In this document: positions 24,673 to 36,825 of the stretch, one piece after another
Layout: each line of letters starts with the position of its first letter
Position numbering within the stretch: the first letter of the stretch is position 1
Position numbers and translations under genes: made by a program
NCBI GenBank assembly: GCA_019638385.1
Contig: JAHBTW010000002.1
Coordinates: 186,001-250,000 of the forward strand
From: Saprospiraceae bacterium
GTDB taxonomy: Bacteria; Bacteroidota; Bacteroidia; Chitinophagales; Saprospiraceae
DNA: 64,000 nucleotides
Direction of reading: 5' to 3'
Notes under the pieces: generated by a model
Databases searched by the model: none
What the model saw: only the letters and a program-made list of their open reading frames with translations
What the model was told of the DNA's origin: nothing

Positions 24673-25944
24673 CCGCTCCTCTGCCCACGCCGCCAGGGGG
24701 CAAAATGAATCCCCTCCCCAAGTTCCGAACAAAGATAGCGGATGCCCGCCGCCAAGAGCCGTCAGGCGCAGCCCGGTCTCCGGAGTCGCATCCAATGCAA
24801 TGCATTTGCCTTGCCCGTCTTTTAAAATAAATTCCGTTCGGAGATAACCGGGAACCATGTCGTCCAAAATGACCGGCATCCGGTACAGCCAGGGATTCGC
24901 CGCCAATGCCGTAGCATAAGCGACGGCAGCGGCCTGCAAGCCAGGGTATCCTTTGCCTTCCGGCACAAACGACTCCGCTTGTTGCATCGGCTGCGCAAGG
25001 GCGCGCAAGGGATAGGCAGAAGGAAAAAATACAACCTCGCCCGAAAATGCATCGCCCGCCGGCCATTGTCCCGGAAAGGGAGCATCGCCCCAGACATAGT
25101 CAAGCAGGAGCGCAAATTGACCGCTGTGCTGCCCGTAGAGCCATACCTGTCGGAACCGGAGTTGTTCCTCCTCCCCTACCGCGAGCCCTACCGCGAGCCA
25201 CACATCGGAAACGCCGGGCAGCCCTTCCAAATCGTCTTTGCGTTGCGCCAGCCCGGCAGCGGAGAGCAAATCAACCTGTAAGCCAGGCGGCAAGCGATCC
25301 AGACGCCGGAATCCCTCCACGAGCAAAAACAACTCGCATACTTCAGCGAGGATGCGTTCGTGCGATGTAGCATTTGCCAAAAGCCTTAGCCGGCGGGCAA
25401 CAGCGCCCAATTTGGCATCCGTCATGCGAGCGGCTATTTGTTCCCAATACGCCGGAGGGCGGCTCTCTGCGGCAGCGAGACCCTGCCGGATGAGGTCGCG
25501 CAGCCATGCGTCTAACTCATCTATACCGGCCGCCATGACGTCCAACCGATTATCCCGGTTTTTGGCTCTTTGCGCTTGTTTTTCAGGGGTATCTTCTTTC
25601 GGCGCTTTGCGCTTCCGGCGCGCTTCGCTCCATCGGGTCGCCCATTCGGGCATATCGTCAGTTATACGGAAATTGTCGGGGTAATTGTGTAAAAAAAGAA
25701 GCAACGCAAGCGCATGACGGCAGGGCTGCCTTTTCTGACCGCAGGAACAATGGAACGCCGTATCAGCCAGGTCCACTGCCGTTTGGTAAAATAGGCCGTC
25801 CTTTCCGCGGCAATCGCCCCATACAAGTTGCTCGTTGCCGGCAGCGCCTTTCCACAACGGCGGATGGGCCAGGCGGCGGGCGGCCTCCTTGCTGCGCTCG
25901 TCAGGGGCGAGTGCGAATATGCGATCGAGGGTCCAAATCAACAT
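24658..25944 (-). CDS. SWIM zinc-finger family protein
   Basis: A 428-residue cytosolic protein. The SWIM zinc finger is near the N-terminus: Cys66-x-Cys68 and Cys75-x-His77 in FHCSCGQKRQPCRHALAL, preceded by the usual strand region. The rest is helical and of unknown function. In many bacteria similar proteins sit beside a MoxR-type AAA ATPase and VWA-domain genes; here neither neighbour is present, so the gene stands alone. A TATATTTG -7 element lies 24 bases ahead of the ATG and overlaps the rpoC terminator region. The zinc finger may bind DNA or protein. Confidence 0.85.
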   Translation of the reverse strand: MLIWTLDRIFALAPDERSKEAARRLAHPPLWKGAAGNEQLVWGDCRGKDGLFYQTAVDLADTAFHCSCGQKRQPCRHALALLLFLHNYPDNFRITDDMPEWATRWSEARRKRKAPKEDTPEKQAQRAKNRDNRLDVMAAGIDELDAWLRDLIRQGLAAAESRPPAYWEQIAARMTDAKLGAVARRLRLLANATSHERILAEVCELFLLVEGFRRLDRLPPGLQVDLLSAAGLAQRKDDLEGLPGVSDVWLAVGLAVGEEEQLRFRQVWLYGQHSGQFALLLDYVWGDAPFPGQWPAGDAFSGEVVFFPSAYPLRALAQPMQQAESFVPEGKGYPGLQAAAVAYATALAANPWLYRMPVILDDMVPGYLRTEFILKDGQGKCIALDATPETGLRLTALGGGHPLSLFGTWGGDSFCPLAAWAEERFVVL

Positions 25945-25967
25945 GGCGTTCAGCAGTTTGGAAACAG

Positions 25968-25975
25968 CAAATATA
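25968..25975 (-). promoter_or_regulatory. -7 element (TATATTTG) for the SWIM gene
   Basis: Exact TAnnTTTG on the minus strand, 24 bases before the ATG at 25944 and just beyond the rpoC terminator. No clear -33 box at proper spacing. Confidence 0.4.
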
Positions 25976-25980
25976 TTCCT

Positions 25981-26021
25981 TAAACAAAACCCCCACCGCG
26001 AAACTGAATTCCGGGCGGGGG
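25981..26021 (-). terminator. Rho-independent terminator of the rpoBC operon
   Basis: Read on the minus strand, CCCCCGCC (26021-26014) pairs with GGTGGGGG (25997-25990), eight pairs with one G-U, followed by TTTTGTTTA. It lies about 30 bases after the rpoC stop and closes the tRNA-tuf-rpl-rpo superoperon. Confidence 0.8.
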
Positions 26022-26052
26022 CTGTTATGACGTCTAAACTATGCCGGTTCTA

Positions 26053-29000
26053 CTAATCTATTTCCTCTTCTTCCATTTGGGCATAATCCAATTCGAGTTC
26101 GTGCGCATTTTCTTTGTGCGTCACGATGTAGTTGTCTAAGTAGCGCGAGCCGGTACCGGCGGGGATGCGCTTACCGACGATCACGTTCTCTTTCAAGCCG
26201 TTGAGGTCGTCGCGCTTGGCGCCGATGGCAGCGGTGCTGAGTACTTTGGTCGTTTCCTGGAAAGAAGCAGCCGAAATCCAGCTATCGGTACCGAGCGAAG
26301 ATCGTGTGATGCCTTGCAACATCGGGCTGGAAGTAGCCGCCACGGCGTCGCGGAAGGTCACCAATTTCTTGTCGTTGCGCTTGAGGAAGGAGTTCTCCTC
26401 CCGCACCTGGCGCAAAGTGACCAACTGACCGGCCTTCAAGCGGCCGGATTCGCCCGCGTCAATGATGAACTTCTTGTCGAAAATCCAGTCATTGGTTTCC
26501 AAGAAATCGTATTTCTCCACGGCTTCGCCTTCGAGGAAGTGCGTATCGCCGGCTTCTTCTATTTGTACCCGGCGCATCATCTGGCGCACGATTACTTCAA
26601 TGTGCTTGTTGTTGATGGTAATACCCTGCGAGCGATACACCTCCTGTACGCCGTTGACCAAATACGATTGCACGGCAAACGGCCCTTTGATGGCGAGAAT
26701 ATCGCGCGGTGCGATGGTGCCGTCCGAAAGCGGCGTGCCGGCGCGCACAAAGTCGCCTTCCTGTACCAGAATGTGTTTCGACAAGCCGATGAGGTACTTG
26801 CGTTGTTGTCCGTCTTTCGCCACTACAGCTACCTCGCGGTTGCCCCGCTTGATCTTACCGAAGTTGACGACCCCGTCAATTTCCGAAACGATGGCCGGGT
26901 TGGAGGGGTTACGCGCTTCGAAGAGTTCAGTTACCCGCGGAAGACCGCCGGTGATATCCTGGATTTTACCCAACTTACGCGGTATCTTCACAATCTTCGT
27001 ACCTGCTCTTACATCCGTACCATCTTCGATGGCAATGTAAGCGCCTACGGGCAGCGTATAGCTCTTCAGTTCTTCGCCGTCGGGGCTGACGATCTGAATA
27101 ACCGGAACTTTCTTACGGTTCTTCGATTCAATTACCACTTTCTCTGCGAAGCCCGTTTGGTCGTCGCGCTCTACCCGGAAGGTAACGCCTTCTTCCACAT
27201 CTTTGAACTTGGCAATACCGGGGTATTCCGAAACGATCATTGCGTTGAAGGGGTCCCACTCGCAGATGAGTTCGCCGCGATTCACTTCCTGACCGTTCTT
27301 CACATGCACCGAAGCGCCGTAAGGAATGTAGTGCGAAGCAAATTGTTTTCCGGTAGCGGGGTCCACGATTCGGATTTCACCGGTACGCGACAGCGCGATG
27401 TCCAACTGAGCGCCTTCATCGTCCACATATTCAGTGATACGCATTCCGTCGAACTCAATGATACCGTTGAACTTAGCAGTAATTTCCGATTCCGTTTTGG
27501 ATACCGAAGCAATACCCCCCACGTGGAAGGTACGCAGGGTAAGCTGAGTACCCGGTTCGCCGATGGACTGTGCAGAGATGATACCCACGGCATCGCCCAT
27601 TTCGGTGATGCGGCCGGTAGCGAGGTTGCGACCGTAGCACTTGGCGCATACGCCGCGCTTGGTTTCGCAAGTGAGTACCGAACGGATGGTGACCATCTCA
27701 ATCCCTGCTTTTTCGATGTAATCCGCTTTGACAGGATCAATAAAATCACCGGCTTTCACGATCAATTCATCTTTCTCCGGGTGGTAAATATCGTGCAGCG
27801 AGAAGCGGCCTTCAATACGGGATGACAGCGGTTCGATCACCTTTTCATTGTCTTTCAACGATAAGGTCTCGATGCCGCGCAGCGTATTGCAGTCGTTCTC
27901 CATGATGACCACATCCTGAGACACGTCCACCAAACGACGGGTGAGGTAACCGGCATCGGCCGTTTTCAAAGCCGTGTCGGCAAGACCCTTGCGGGCGCCG
28001 TGTGTAGAGATAAAGTATTCCAATACGGAGAGTCCGTCGCCGAAGTTGGAGAGAATCGGGTTCTCAATGATGGCGCCTCCCGTGTCGCCGCTTTTCCGCG
28101 GTTTGGCCATCAGGCCGCGCAATCCGCACAACTGTTTGATTTGCTGCTTGGAACCGCGCGCACCGGAGTCGAGCATCATAAACACGGAGTTGAAGCCCTG
28201 TTTGTGTTGCGACAACTCCCGCATGAGCGAATCCGTGATGCGGTTGTCGGCGTACGTCCACTTATCAATGATTTGGTTGTACCGTTCGTTGTTGGTAATC
28301 AGACCCATGTTGTAGTTGTCCCACACTTCGTCCACTTCCGCCTGCGCCTCCACGAGGGTTTTCTCTTTGATGGAAGGCGTGATGAGGTCGCCGAGGTTAA
28401 AGGACAATCCGCCTTTGAACGCCCATGTAAAGCCGAGGTCTTTGATGTTGTCCAAAAATTCAGCCGTCACTTTGAAGTTGGTGCGGCGCAACACTTCGGC
28501 GATTACCTTTTTGAGGTTCTTTTTGGTGAGCAACTGGTTGATGAACGGCACGTCCTCCGAAATAGCCTGATTGAAAAGCACCCGGCCCGTGGTGGTGTCC
28601 ACCAATTTGTTGGTCAGCACACCGGTTTCATCTTCCACATGCACCCGCACTTTGATGGGGGCATGCAAATCGAGCCGGCCTTCATTGAAGGCAATGAGTA
28701 CTTCCTCCGAAGAGTAGAACTTGCGGCCTTCTCCTTTTACCGGGTTTTCCGGCGTGGACTTGCGCTCTTTGGTGATGTAGTACAAGCCCAATACCATGTC
28801 TTGCGAAGGCAGCGTCACGGGAGAGCCGTCCTGCGGGTTGAGCATGTTGTGCGATGCCAGCATCAGTACCTGCGCTTCCAGAATAGCCGATTGGCTGAGC
28901 GGAACGTGAACGGCCATTTGGTCGCCGTCGAAGTCGGCGTTGAAAGCGCCGCACACCAAGGGGTGCAACTGTATAGCTTTGCCTTCAATGAGTTTGGGTT

Positions 29001-30357
29001 GGAACGCCTGAATAGAAAGCCGGTGGAGCGTCGGTGCGCGGTTGAGCATCACCGGGTGGCCCTTGAGGATGTTTTCCAGAATTTCCCAAATCACCGGGTC
29101 TTTGCGATCTACCAACTTTTTGGCCGATTTCACAGTCTTTACGATACCGCGTTCGATGAGCTTGCGAATGACAAAGGGCTTAAACAGCTCCGCCGCCATC
29201 ATTTTGGGAATACCGCACTCGTGCAATTTGAGCGTAGGTCCTACCACAATAACCGAACGGCCGGAGTAGTCCACGCGCTTACCGAGCAGGTTTTGGCGGA
29301 AACGCCCTTGTTTGCCTTTGAGAATATCGCTGAGCGACTTGAGCGCGCGACCGCCTTCCGCTTTCACGGCGTTGGATTTGCGCGAGTTGTCGAACAGCGA
29401 GTCCACAGCTTCCTGCAACATCCGCTTCTCGTTGCGCAAAATCACCTCCGGAGCTTTGATTTCCAAAAGTCGCTTGAGGCGGTTGTTGCGGATGATAACC
29501 CTGCGATAGAGGTCGTTGAGGTCGGAGCTGGCAAAACGGCCGCCGTCCAACGGTACCAAAGGACGCAATTCCGGGGGAACCACCGGCAAATACTGAATCA
29601 CCATCCACTCGGGGCGGTTTTCCATTTGCAGTTGTCCTTCGCGGAAGGCTTCCACCACGCGCAGGCGCTTGAGAGCTTCCGATTTCCGCTGCTGCGAAGT
29701 CTCGTTGGCAGCCTGATAACGCAGGTCATAGGAAAGCTGATCCAAATCTAAGCGCATGAGCATATCGCGCACGGCTTCAGCACCCATGCGGGCGATGAAT
29801 TTGTTGGCATCGGTATCCTCCAGGTTTTGATTATCTGCCGGTAAGGCCTCCACAATTTCCATGTATTCCTCCTCCGTGAGCAGGTCGTTGACCGATACGC
29901 CGTCTGCGCCGCCTTTAATGCCGGGCTGAATGACGACGTAGCGCTCGTAATACACTACCGACTCCAATTTCTTGGAAGACAGGCCGAGCAGGTAACCGAT
30001 TTTGTTGGGCAAAGAACGGAAGAACCAGATATGCACCACAGGCACTACCAACTTGATGTGGCCCATGCGTTCGCGGCGCACTTTCTTTTCCGTGACTTCC
30101 ACACCGCAGCGGTCGCAAACGATCCCTTTATAGCGGATGCGCTTGTACTTGCCGCAGTAGCATTCGTAGTCTTTTACCGGACCGAAAATCCTTTCACAGA
30201 ATAACCCGTCGCGCTCCGGTTTATAAGAGCGATAATTTATGGTTTCCGGCTTCAACACCTCACCATAAGAGCGCTCCAGAATATCGTCGGGAGAAGCTAA
30301 GCTAATGGTGATTCCGTCGAAGTCGTTCTTTTGGGTCGGATTCTTTTTAAAAGGCAT
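26053..30357 (-). CDS. rpoC: DNA-directed RNA polymerase subunit beta'
   Basis: The 1434-residue beta' subunit of RNA polymerase. The zinc-binding N-terminus is visible ([20 protein letters not shown]), as are the active-site Mg motif [12 protein letters not shown], the bridge-helix/trigger-loop region ([18 protein letters not shown]) and the second zinc site ([16 protein letters not shown]). The acidic tail is QMEEEEID. Length is normal for Bacteroidota. It follows rpoB by 66 bases in the same operon and is closed by the terminator at 25981-26021. Confidence 0.99.
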   Translation of the reverse strand: MPFKKNPTQKNDFDGITISLASPDDILERSYGEVLKPETINYRSYKPERDGLFCERIFGPVKDYECYCGKYKRIRYKGIVCDRCGVEVTEKKVRRERMGHIKLVVPVVHIWFFRSLPNKIGYLLGLSSKKLESVVYYERYVVIQPGIKGGADGVSVNDLLTEEEYMEIVEALPADNQNLEDTDANKFIARMGAEAVRDMLMRLDLDQLSYDLRYQAANETSQQRKSEALKRLRVVEAFREGQLQMENRPEWMVIQYLPVVPPELRPLVPLDGGRFASSDLNDLYRRVIIRNNRLKRLLEIKAPEVILRNEKRMLQEAVDSLFDNSRKSNAVKAEGGRALKSLSDILKGKQGRFRQNLLGKRVDYSGRSVIVVGPTLKLHECGIPKMMAAELFKPFVIRKLIERGIVKTVKSAKKLVDRKDPVIWEILENILKGHPVMLNRAPTLHRLSIQAFQPKLIEGKAIQLHPLVCGAFNADFDGDQMAVHVPLSQSAILEAQVLMLASHNMLNPQDGSPVTLPSQDMVLGLYYITKERKSTPENPVKGEGRKFYSSEEVLIAFNEGRLDLHAPIKVRVHVEDETGVLTNKLVDTTTGRVLFNQAISEDVPFINQLLTKKNLKKVIAEVLRRTNFKVTAEFLDNIKDLGFTWAFKGGLSFNLGDLITPSIKEKTLVEAQAEVDEVWDNYNMGLITNNERYNQIIDKWTYADNRITDSLMRELSQHKQGFNSVFMMLDSGARGSKQQIKQLCGLRGLMAKPRKSGDTGGAIIENPILSNFGDGLSVLEYFISTHGARKGLADTALKTADAGYLTRRLVDVSQDVVIMENDCNTLRGIETLSLKDNEKVIEPLSSRIEGRFSLHDIYHPEKDELIVKAGDFIDPVKADYIEKAGIEMVTIRSVLTCETKRGVCAKCYGRNLATGRITEMGDAVGIISAQSIGEPGTQLTLRTFHVGGIASVSKTESEITAKFNGIIEFDGMRITEYVDDEGAQLDIALSRTGEIRIVDPATGKQFASHYIPYGASVHVKNGQEVNRGELICEWDPFNAMIVSEYPGIAKFKDVEEGVTFRVERDDQTGFAEKVVIESKNRKKVPVIQIVSPDGEELKSYTLPVGAYIAIEDGTDVRAGTKIVKIPRKLGKIQDITGGLPRVTELFEARNPSNPAIVSEIDGVVNFGKIKRGNREVAVVAKDGQQRKYLIGLSKHILVQEGDFVRAGTPLSDGTIAPRDILAIKGPFAVQSYLVNGVQEVYRSQGITINNKHIEVIVRQMMRRVQIEEAGDTHFLEGEAVEKYDFLETNDWIFDKKFIIDAGESGRLKAGQLVTLRQVREENSFLKRNDKKLVTFRDAVAATSSPMLQGITRSSLGTDSWISAASFQETTKVLSTAAIGAKRDDLNGLKENVIVGKRIPAGTGSRYLDNYIVTHKENAHELELDYAQMEEEEID

Positions 30358-30423
30358 ATTGCAAGCTAATTAAAATGATTTTGCTGATTGTTGATTCTGC
30401 ACTTCCAGTCAGTGTGTGCGGCA

Positions 30424-33400
30424 TCAATCGAATCTCACATCCAATGCGAGGCCGCGCAATTCGTGTATCAATACGTTGAACGACTCCGGAATATTCGGCT
30501 CCGGCAGGTTGTCGCCCTTCACAATAGCTTCGTAAGCCTTGGCCCGGCCCTGTATGTCATCCGATTTGATGGTGAGCAATTCCTGCAGGATGTGGGAGGC
30601 GCCGAATGCTTCCAGTGCCCACACTTCCATCTCCCCGAAGCGCTGACCGCCGAACTGCGCCTTACCGCCCAAAGGCTGCTGCGTAATGAGCGAGTACGGG
30701 CCGATAGAGCGGGCGTGGAGTTTGTCGTCCACCATGTGAGAGAGTTTCAACATGTAGATGACGCCTACCGTAGCCTGCTGGTGGAACCGGTCGCCGGTTT
30801 CGCCGTCGTGGAGGTAGGTTTGACCCAAACTGGGCAATTTCGCCTTCTGTATGTACTCTTCAATTTCAGCCTGCGTAGCGCCGTCGAAGATGGGCGTGGC
30901 AAATTTGACGCCCAACTTTTGACCGGCCCAGCCCAATACCGTTTCGAATATCTGGCCGAGGTTCATCCGCGAGGGTACGCCCAACGGGTTGAGTACAATG
31001 TCCACCGGCGAGCCGTCTTCCAAAAAGGGCATGTCTTCTATGCGCACAATTTTGGATACGATGCCTTTGTTGCCGTGGCGACCTGCGAGCTTATCGCCCA
31101 CTTGCAGCTTGCGCTTTTTGGCCAGATATACCTTGGCCAATTTGAGCACGCCGGCAGGCAATTCGTCGCCGATACTGATGTTGAACTTCTCGCGCTTGTA
31201 GCGACCCACTTCCTCGTTCACCTTGATGCTGAAGTTGTGCAGCAGGCGGGCGATGAGTTCGTTGGTGTGGGTGTCTTCCGTCCAGTTGGCGTAGTCCACC
31301 GTGCCGTAGTCCAGTTCGCGGAGCAACTCAAACGAGTACTTCACGCCTTTGGGCACCAATTGCTCATTATAGATGGTGCGCAATCCCTGGCAGGTTTTGC
31401 CTTTCACCAACACTTGCAACTTATCAATGAGGATGGTCTTCAGCTCGTTGAGCGCAATTTCGTGCTGGTCGTCAAGCTTGGTGAGCAGGTCTTTTTCCTG
31501 CGCCTTTTGCTTGTTGTCCTTTTTGGCACGCGCAAACAACTGTTTGTCAATGATTACGCCGTTGATGGAGGGGGGCGCCTTGAGCGATGCATCTTTCACG
31601 TCGCCGGCTTTGTCGCCAAAAATGGCGCGCAGCAGCTTTTCTTCCGGTGTAGGATCAGACTCTCCCTTGGGCGTGATTTTACCGATGAGAATATCGCCTT
31701 CCTTCACCCATGCGCCGATGCGGACAATGCCGTTTTCGTCGAGGTCTTTGGTAGCGTCCTCACTCACATTCGGGATGTCGTTGGTCAATTCCTCTTCGCC
31801 GAGTTTGGTATCGCGCACATCCATCTCGAAGTGCTCAATGTGGATAGAGGTAAATACGTCCTCGTGCAATACCCGCTCCGACAACACAATGGCATCTTCG
31901 AAGTTGTACCCTTTCCAGGGCATGAAGGCCACTTTGAGGTTTTGCCCCAGTGCCAATTCGCCTTTTTCCGTAGCGTATCCTTCGCAAAGCACCATACCCG
32001 GATACACGCGATCACCCCGCTTCACAATGGGTTTGAGGTTGATGCACGTTCCCTGGTTGGTACTCATAAACTTGGTGAGCTTGTAGGTACGCCGGTTGTC
32101 TTCAAACGAAACCAACTGCTCATCCTCATTGCGGTCGTAGCGTATGATGATCTCGTTGGCGTCCACGTATTCCACAACCCCTTCTCCTTCTGCGTTGAGC
32201 AGCATCCGGGAATCAAGGGCCACTTTGGACTCCAAACCGGTACCGACGATGGGCGAACTGGGCTGAATGAGCGGCACTGCCTGACGTTGCATGTTGGATC
32301 CCATGAGGGCGCGGTTGGCGTCGTCATTTTCCAGGAAGGGAATGAGCGATGCCGATACCCCCACAATTTGGTTAGGAGCAACGTCCATGTATTCCACTTC
32401 AGAGGGCGTCAGTACGGGGAAGTCGCCGTGCTCGCGGCTCTTCACGCGGTCTCTTTCAAAAGCGCCGTTTTTGTCGAGCGGCGCATTGGCCTGAGCTATC
32501 TTGAGGAAGTCTTCCGCTTCTGCGGAGAGATACATCACCTCGTTGCCGTTCACCACCCCGTTTTCCACAGAGCGGTAAGGTGTTTCCAAAAAGCCCATTT
32601 TATTGATCTTGGCGTGTACGCAGAGCGTAGAGATCAAACCGATGTTCGGTCCTTCCGGCGTTTCGATGGTACAGAGGCGACCGTAGTGCGAGTAGTGTAC
32701 GTCGCGCACCTCGAAGCCTGCGCGTTCGCGCGACAAACCGCCCGGCCCCAATGCAGAGATACGACGCTTGTGCGTGATTTCCGACAGGGGGTTGGTTTGA
32801 TCGAGAAACTGCGACAACTGGCTGGTACCGAAGAAAGAGTTGATCACGGAAGACAGGGTCCGCGCATTGATCAAATCCACCGGAGTAAATACCTCGTTGT
32901 CGCGCACGTTCATCCGTTCGCGAATGGTGCGGGCCATACGGGCCAGGCCCACGCCGAACTGAGCGTACAATTGTTCGCCCACACTGCGTACGCGGCGGTT
33001 GCTCAAGTGGTCTATATCGTCAATATCGGCCTTTTGGTTCATGAGGCTCACCAAGTACACCACAATCGAAATGATGTCTTCACGGGTGAGTACCAGTACC
33101 TCGTCGCTGATATCGAGATTGAGTTTGCGATTGATTTTGTAACGGCCTACCTCACCGAGGTTGTAGCGCTTGTCGGAGAAGAAAAGCTTCTCGATGATGC
33201 CGCGCGCTGTTTCCTCGTCGGGCGGGTCTGTACCCCTCAACTGCCGGTAGATGTAGGTTACTGCCTCTACTTCGGAACTGGTGGGGTCCTTTTGCAAGGT
33301 GTTGTAGATGATGGAGTAGTCCTGATCAATATCCTCTTTTTGCAGAATGACCAGATCGCTCTCCGCTTCGAGAATTCTTTCGATGTTCTCTTCATCCAAT

Positions 33401-34242
33401 ACGACATCGCGCTCCAGAATGATCTCGTTGCGCTCAATGGTAACTACCTCGCCGGTATCTTCATCTACGAAGTCTTCCGTCCAGCTGCGGAGCACCCGCG
33501 CAGCGAGTTTCCGCCCGATGGCCTGCTCCAACTGATCGCGGGTAGCCGGCACCTCGTCGGCCAGACCGAATATGTCGAGGATGGCTTTGTCGGTATCGTA
33601 GCCGATAGCCCGCAGCAGCGTAGTAACGGGGAATTTCTTCTTGCGGTCAATGTAGGCATACATCACCGTGTTTATATCGGTGGCAAATTCCATCCAGGCG
33701 CCCTTGAAGGGGATGACTCTGGCCGAATAGATGGCCGTGCCGTTGGGGTGGAATGTTTGCCCAAAAAATACCCCGGGAGAGCGGTGCAACTGAGATACAA
33801 TAACCCGCTCGGCGCCGTTAATGACGAATGTACCTTTCGGAGTCATGTAGGGAATGTTTCCAAGAAACACATCCTGCACGATGGTTTGAAAGTCAATGTG
33901 CTCTTCGTCGTTGCAAGAGAGCCGGAGTTTTGCTTTCAGGGGCACGCTATAGGTAAGCCCGCGCTGCATACACTCTTCGATGGAGTAGCGGGGGGGATCC
34001 ACATAGTAGTCCAAAAATTCCAAGACGAAGATGCTGCGAGCATCCGTGATGGGGAAGTTTTCCTGAAATACTTTGTATAAACCTTCATTGCCCCGGTTTT
34101 CGGGAGTGGTTTCCAACTGAAAAAATTCCTGAAAGGATTTTAGTTGGATTTCAAGCAAATCAGGATGTGGAGAAGGGAATCTGATTTTGCCGAAGCTAAA
34201 GCGCTTTGCTTCGGCGGTAGGAACCATACCGTTTGATGCCAT
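30424..34242 (-). CDS. rpoB: DNA-directed RNA polymerase subunit beta
   Basis: The 1272-residue beta subunit. The start is placed at 34242 ([20 protein letters not shown]); the frame is open 53 codons further upstream but that part covers the rplL-rpoB hairpin and does not fit the family. The rifampicin-pocket segment [20 protein letters not shown] followed by [11 protein letters not shown] has the common sensitive residues. [12 protein letters not shown] and the C-terminal [12 protein letters not shown] are also typical. Transcription reaches it from rplL through a hairpin at 34345-34378, which may set the ratio of polymerase to ribosomal protein. Confidence 0.99.
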   Translation of the reverse strand: MASNGMVPTAEAKRFSFGKIRFPSPHPDLLEIQLKSFQEFFQLETTPENRGNEGLYKVFQENFPITDARSIFVLEFLDYYVDPPRYSIEECMQRGLTYSVPLKAKLRLSCNDEEHIDFQTIVQDVFLGNIPYMTPKGTFVINGAERVIVSQLHRSPGVFFGQTFHPNGTAIYSARVIPFKGAWMEFATDINTVMYAYIDRKKKFPVTTLLRAIGYDTDKAILDIFGLADEVPATRDQLEQAIGRKLAARVLRSWTEDFVDEDTGEVVTIERNEIILERDVVLDEENIERILEAESDLVILQKEDIDQDYSIIYNTLQKDPTSSEVEAVTYIYRQLRGTDPPDEETARGIIEKLFFSDKRYNLGEVGRYKINRKLNLDISDEVLVLTREDIISIVVYLVSLMNQKADIDDIDHLSNRRVRSVGEQLYAQFGVGLARMARTIRERMNVRDNEVFTPVDLINARTLSSVINSFFGTSQLSQFLDQTNPLSEITHKRRISALGPGGLSRERAGFEVRDVHYSHYGRLCTIETPEGPNIGLISTLCVHAKINKMGFLETPYRSVENGVVNGNEVMYLSAEAEDFLKIAQANAPLDKNGAFERDRVKSREHGDFPVLTPSEVEYMDVAPNQIVGVSASLIPFLENDDANRALMGSNMQRQAVPLIQPSSPIVGTGLESKVALDSRMLLNAEGEGVVEYVDANEIIIRYDRNEDEQLVSFEDNRRTYKLTKFMSTNQGTCINLKPIVKRGDRVYPGMVLCEGYATEKGELALGQNLKVAFMPWKGYNFEDAIVLSERVLHEDVFTSIHIEHFEMDVRDTKLGEEELTNDIPNVSEDATKDLDENGIVRIGAWVKEGDILIGKITPKGESDPTPEEKLLRAIFGDKAGDVKDASLKAPPSINGVIIDKQLFARAKKDNKQKAQEKDLLTKLDDQHEIALNELKTILIDKLQVLVKGKTCQGLRTIYNEQLVPKGVKYSFELLRELDYGTVDYANWTEDTHTNELIARLLHNFSIKVNEEVGRYKREKFNISIGDELPAGVLKLAKVYLAKKRKLQVGDKLAGRHGNKGIVSKIVRIEDMPFLEDGSPVDIVLNPLGVPSRMNLGQIFETVLGWAGQKLGVKFATPIFDGATQAEIEEYIQKAKLPSLGQTYLHDGETGDRFHQQATVGVIYMLKLSHMVDDKLHARSIGPYSLITQQPLGGKAQFGGQRFGEMEVWALEAFGASHILQELLTIKSDDIQGRAKAYEAIVKGDNLPEPNIPESFNVLIHELRGLALDVRFD

Positions 34243-34344
34243 TTGCAAATTATATTTTATTCCCGGATGTATTATAATACCCTTTACGGGCAAAAGGTTC
34301 AACCTGTGTGAACGCTTAATCGAATCAATACCACAGACAACAAT

Positions 34345-34378
34345 AGGCTTAGCGAATCGAAACCGATCCGCTAAGCCT
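34345..34378 (-). promoter_or_regulatory. Hairpin between rplL and rpoB (likely attenuator or processing site)
   Basis: AGGCTTAGCG at 34345-34354 pairs perfectly with CGCTAAGCCT at 34369-34378 around a 14-base loop. It has no T-tract, so it would act as a partial attenuator or RNase site. Its position corresponds to the known attenuator region of the E. coli rplL-rpoB gap, although the sequence is unrelated. Confidence 0.55.
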
Positions 34379-34434
34379 CTTTGCGCCGGACCCCGGAACA
34401 ATGAGTGTTCAAGGTTCGGGCCGGAGCAGCCTTG

Positions 34435-34815
34435 TTACTTGAGGTCAACGTCGGCGCCGATTTCAACCAAAGCGGCTTTGAGCGCTTCAGCATCTGCCTT
34501 CGGCATAGCCGACTTCAGCGTGCAAGGAGCGCCGTCCACCAATGCTTTTGCATCGCCGAGACCGAGTGACAACTTGTCTTTTACCAATTTGATGACCTGC
34601 AGCTTGTTAGCGCCAGCAGAGTTGAGTACCAAATCGAATTCTGTTTTTTCCTCTACCGGAGCAGCGCCGCCTTCGGCAGCCACGGGAGCAGCAACAGCAA
34701 CAGCCGCAGCAGCCGGCTCGATGCCGTAATCGGATTTGAGAATGTCGGCGAGTTCGCTGACTTCTTTCACCGTAAGGTTAACTAACTGCTCTGCGAGGGC
34801 TTTGAGATCTGCCAT
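34435..34815 (-). CDS. rplL: 50S ribosomal protein L7/L12
   Basis: A 126-residue stalk protein. The N-terminal dimerisation helix ([20 protein letters not shown]), an alanine/proline-rich hinge ([20 protein letters not shown]) and the C-terminal factor-binding domain ([40 protein letters not shown]) are all present. It recruits translation factors such as EF-Tu and EF-G to the ribosome. It lies 124 bases downstream of rplJ, an unusually wide gap for this pair. Confidence 0.98.
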   Translation of the reverse strand: MADLKALAEQLVNLTVKEVSELADILKSDYGIEPAAAAVAVAAPVAAEGGAAPVEEKTEFDLVLNSAGANKLQVIKLVKDKLSLGLGDAKALVDGAPCTLKSAMPKADAEALKAALVEIGADVDLK

Positions 34816-34939
34816 TTTTCTTAAAATTTTGAGAAAGTGAAACGATAAAATTCTATTTATCGTGCGATTGAGCTTGGAAGCCTTATTGATTGGGCCGCCA
34901 CTGCTCTCATGATGTTCATGCGAGCCGGCAGCCGGGTAA

Positions 34940-35476
34940 TTACTGGGCTGCTTCGCCGCGCTCTTCGAGCGCTTTGACCAACCCTGCTATCGTTTGACCG
35001 CCCGAAAGGAGCGCGCTGATCACATTGCGTGCAGGCGACTGCAACAACATGAGTACTTCGCCGACTAATTCCTCCTTCGACTTGAGCTTGATAAGTATCT
35101 CAATTTGGTCGTCGCCCACGAATACGCTGCTGTCAATGTATGCAGCTTTCAACAGGGGGCGCTCATGTGTTTTGCGGAAATCCTTGATGAGTTTCGCGGG
35201 CGCTTTAGCCGATTCGGAAAACATGATGGCCGTAGGCCCGTGCAGAGAATCGTACAGCGCAGCGAAGTTGCGATCATCGGAGAAGGTTTCCATTGCTTTG
35301 CGGGCAAGGGTATTCTTCACCACCTGCAACTCGATATTGCCTTCGTGGCAAAGCCGGCGCAATTTATTTACCTGAGCCACCGTGAGGGTGGAGGAGTCGG
35401 TCAGATAGAAGGAAGTAGCTGTTTCGAGCTTCTCCCGCAACGCTTCTATAGCGTCCGTTTTTTGTGTCTTAGTCAT
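34940..35476 (-). CDS. rplJ: 50S ribosomal protein L10
   Basis: A 178-residue ribosomal stalk base protein that binds 23S rRNA and anchors L7/L12 dimers through its C-terminal helix ([15 protein letters not shown]). The N-terminal globular domain reads [20 protein letters not shown] and [14 protein letters not shown]. Only 23 bases separate it from rplA, so there is no room for a long L10-binding leader of the E. coli kind directly upstream. Confidence 0.98.
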   Translation of the reverse strand: MTKTQKTDAIEALREKLETATSFYLTDSSTLTVAQVNKLRRLCHEGNIELQVVKNTLARKAMETFSDDRNFAALYDSLHGPTAIMFSESAKAPAKLIKDFRKTHERPLLKAAYIDSSVFVGDDQIEILIKLKSKEELVGEVLMLLQSPARNVISALLSGGQTIAGLVKALEERGEAAQ

Positions 35477-35499
35477 GGCTTGGACGAGATTTAAAAAAA

Positions 35500-36192
35500 C
35501 TAACGAATGGTTTTGGTGTCAACTTTAATCCCCGGGCTCATCGTGCCGGCTACACTTACCGATTTCATGTAAGTGCCTTTGGCCGAAGCGGGCTTGGCGC
35601 GTTGCAAAACGCCCAACAGCTCATTGGCGTTTTCCGCCAATTTGTCCGGAGAAAAAGAAACACGACCGATAGAAGCGTGAACAATACCGTATTTATCTAC
35701 GCGGTAAGAAATTTTACCTTGCTTGATTTCCGCTACGGCGCCGGCCACGTCCTGAGTCACAGTACCCGTTTTAGGGTTGGGCATCAGCCCGCGAGGGCCG
35801 AGAATACGACCGATACGACCGACCTGCCCCATCACCTGAGGCATGGCGATGACCACATCCACATCCGTCCAACCGTCTTGTACTTTTTTGATGAGATCAT
35901 CCAGACCGACGAAATCGGCACCGGCTGCTTTGGCCTCTTCCTCTTTATCGGGCGTACAAAAAACAGCTACTTTTTTCACTCTGCCTGTGCCGTGCGGCAA
36001 CGCTACCGAGCCGCGAAGGGCTTGATCGGGTTTGCGGGGATCTATCCCGAGGCGAACGTGAATGTCAACAGAAGCATCGAATTTGGTGGTATTTACTTCC
36101 TTAACCAATTTCATAGCGTCTTCAATGGTGTAGAGCTTGTTGCGATCCACTTTGCTCTCCACCGCTTTCCTTTTCTTTGGTACTTTTGCCAT
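35500..36192 (-). CDS. rplA: 50S ribosomal protein L1
   Basis: A 230-residue protein of the L1 stalk, which moves deacylated tRNA out of the E site. Family motifs include [39 protein letters not shown] and the C-terminal [17 protein letters not shown]. It lies 65 bases downstream of rplK. In E. coli L1 represses the rplK-rplA transcript; no such site was identified here. Confidence 0.98.
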   Translation of the reverse strand: MAKVPKKRKAVESKVDRNKLYTIEDAMKLVKEVNTTKFDASVDIHVRLGIDPRKPDQALRGSVALPHGTGRVKKVAVFCTPDKEEEAKAAGADFVGLDDLIKKVQDGWTDVDVVIAMPQVMGQVGRIGRILGPRGLMPNPKTGTVTQDVAGAVAEIKQGKISYRVDKYGIVHASIGRVSFSPDKLAENANELLGVLQRAKPASAKGTYMKSVSVAGTMSPGIKVDTKTIR

Positions 36193-36257
36193 TGTTGTAA
36201 AAGTTGGAGGTGCCAGCGTTCCGATTATTCATCGAAACTCCCTACCGGTGAAAAAAA

Positions 36258-36713
36258 TTAATTTACTTCTTCGCTGCCCCAGGGCGGAGTGCCTTCTACG
36301 CGAAGTCCCATGCTGCGTGCAGTGCCGGCCACCATTCGCATGGCAGATTCTACCTGAAAGCAGTTGAGGTCGGGCATTTTATCCTCGGCGATTGCTTTCA
36401 CCTGATCCCAGGTTACGGAGCCGACTTTGTTGCGGTTCGGTTCGGGTGAGCCGCCTTTGATCTTGGAAACTTCCATGAGCTGCACAGCGGCAGGTGCTGT
36501 TTTGAGCACAAACTCAAAGGATTTATCCTTGAACACCGTGATCACCACCGGAATAACCTTACCCATTTTGTCTTGCGTCACAGCGTTGAAGCGCTTGCAA
36601 AACTCCATGATGTTTACCCCTTTGGAACCCAATGCAGGACCGATAGGCGGCGCCGGATTGGCTTGTCCGCCTTTGACCTGCAGTTTTATAAAGGTTTCGA
36701 TTTCCTTGGCCAT
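36258..36713 (-). CDS. rplK: 50S ribosomal protein L11
   Basis: A 151-residue protein of the GTPase-associated centre. N-terminal proline-rich loop [20 protein letters not shown] and C-terminal rRNA-binding domain with [20 protein letters not shown] and [14 protein letters not shown]. It follows nusG by 112 bases. The C-terminus is slightly longer than usual ([10 protein letters not shown]). Confidence 0.98.
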   Translation of the reverse strand: MAKEIETFIKLQVKGGQANPAPPIGPALGSKGVNIMEFCKRFNAVTQDKMGKVIPVVITVFKDKSFEFVLKTAPAAVQLMEVSKIKGGSPEPNRNKVGSVTWDQVKAIAEDKMPDLNCFQVESAMRMVAGTARSMGLRVEGTPPWGSEEVN

Positions 36714-36825
36714 TTTTTTTCGTTTTTACGATTCTCACGCCCAACTGCTTCAGGGAAGCGTTTTTTCCGGAAATACCGGTAAAACAAAAGCTGCCGGCGG
36801 GCAAATCAATTCTTTATTGTTGTCG

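Noticed and set aside
30388..34080. A very long open frame on the plus strand opposite rpoB
   Set aside because: It mirrors the codon bias of rpoB, has histidine/valine/phenylalanine-rich composition without motifs, and starts with no promoter. Similar mirror frames occur opposite rpoC, tuf and the S9 peptidase.
35477..35499. L10-binding autoregulatory leader upstream of rplJ
   Set aside because: Only 23 bases lie between rplA and rplJ, too short for the known structure.
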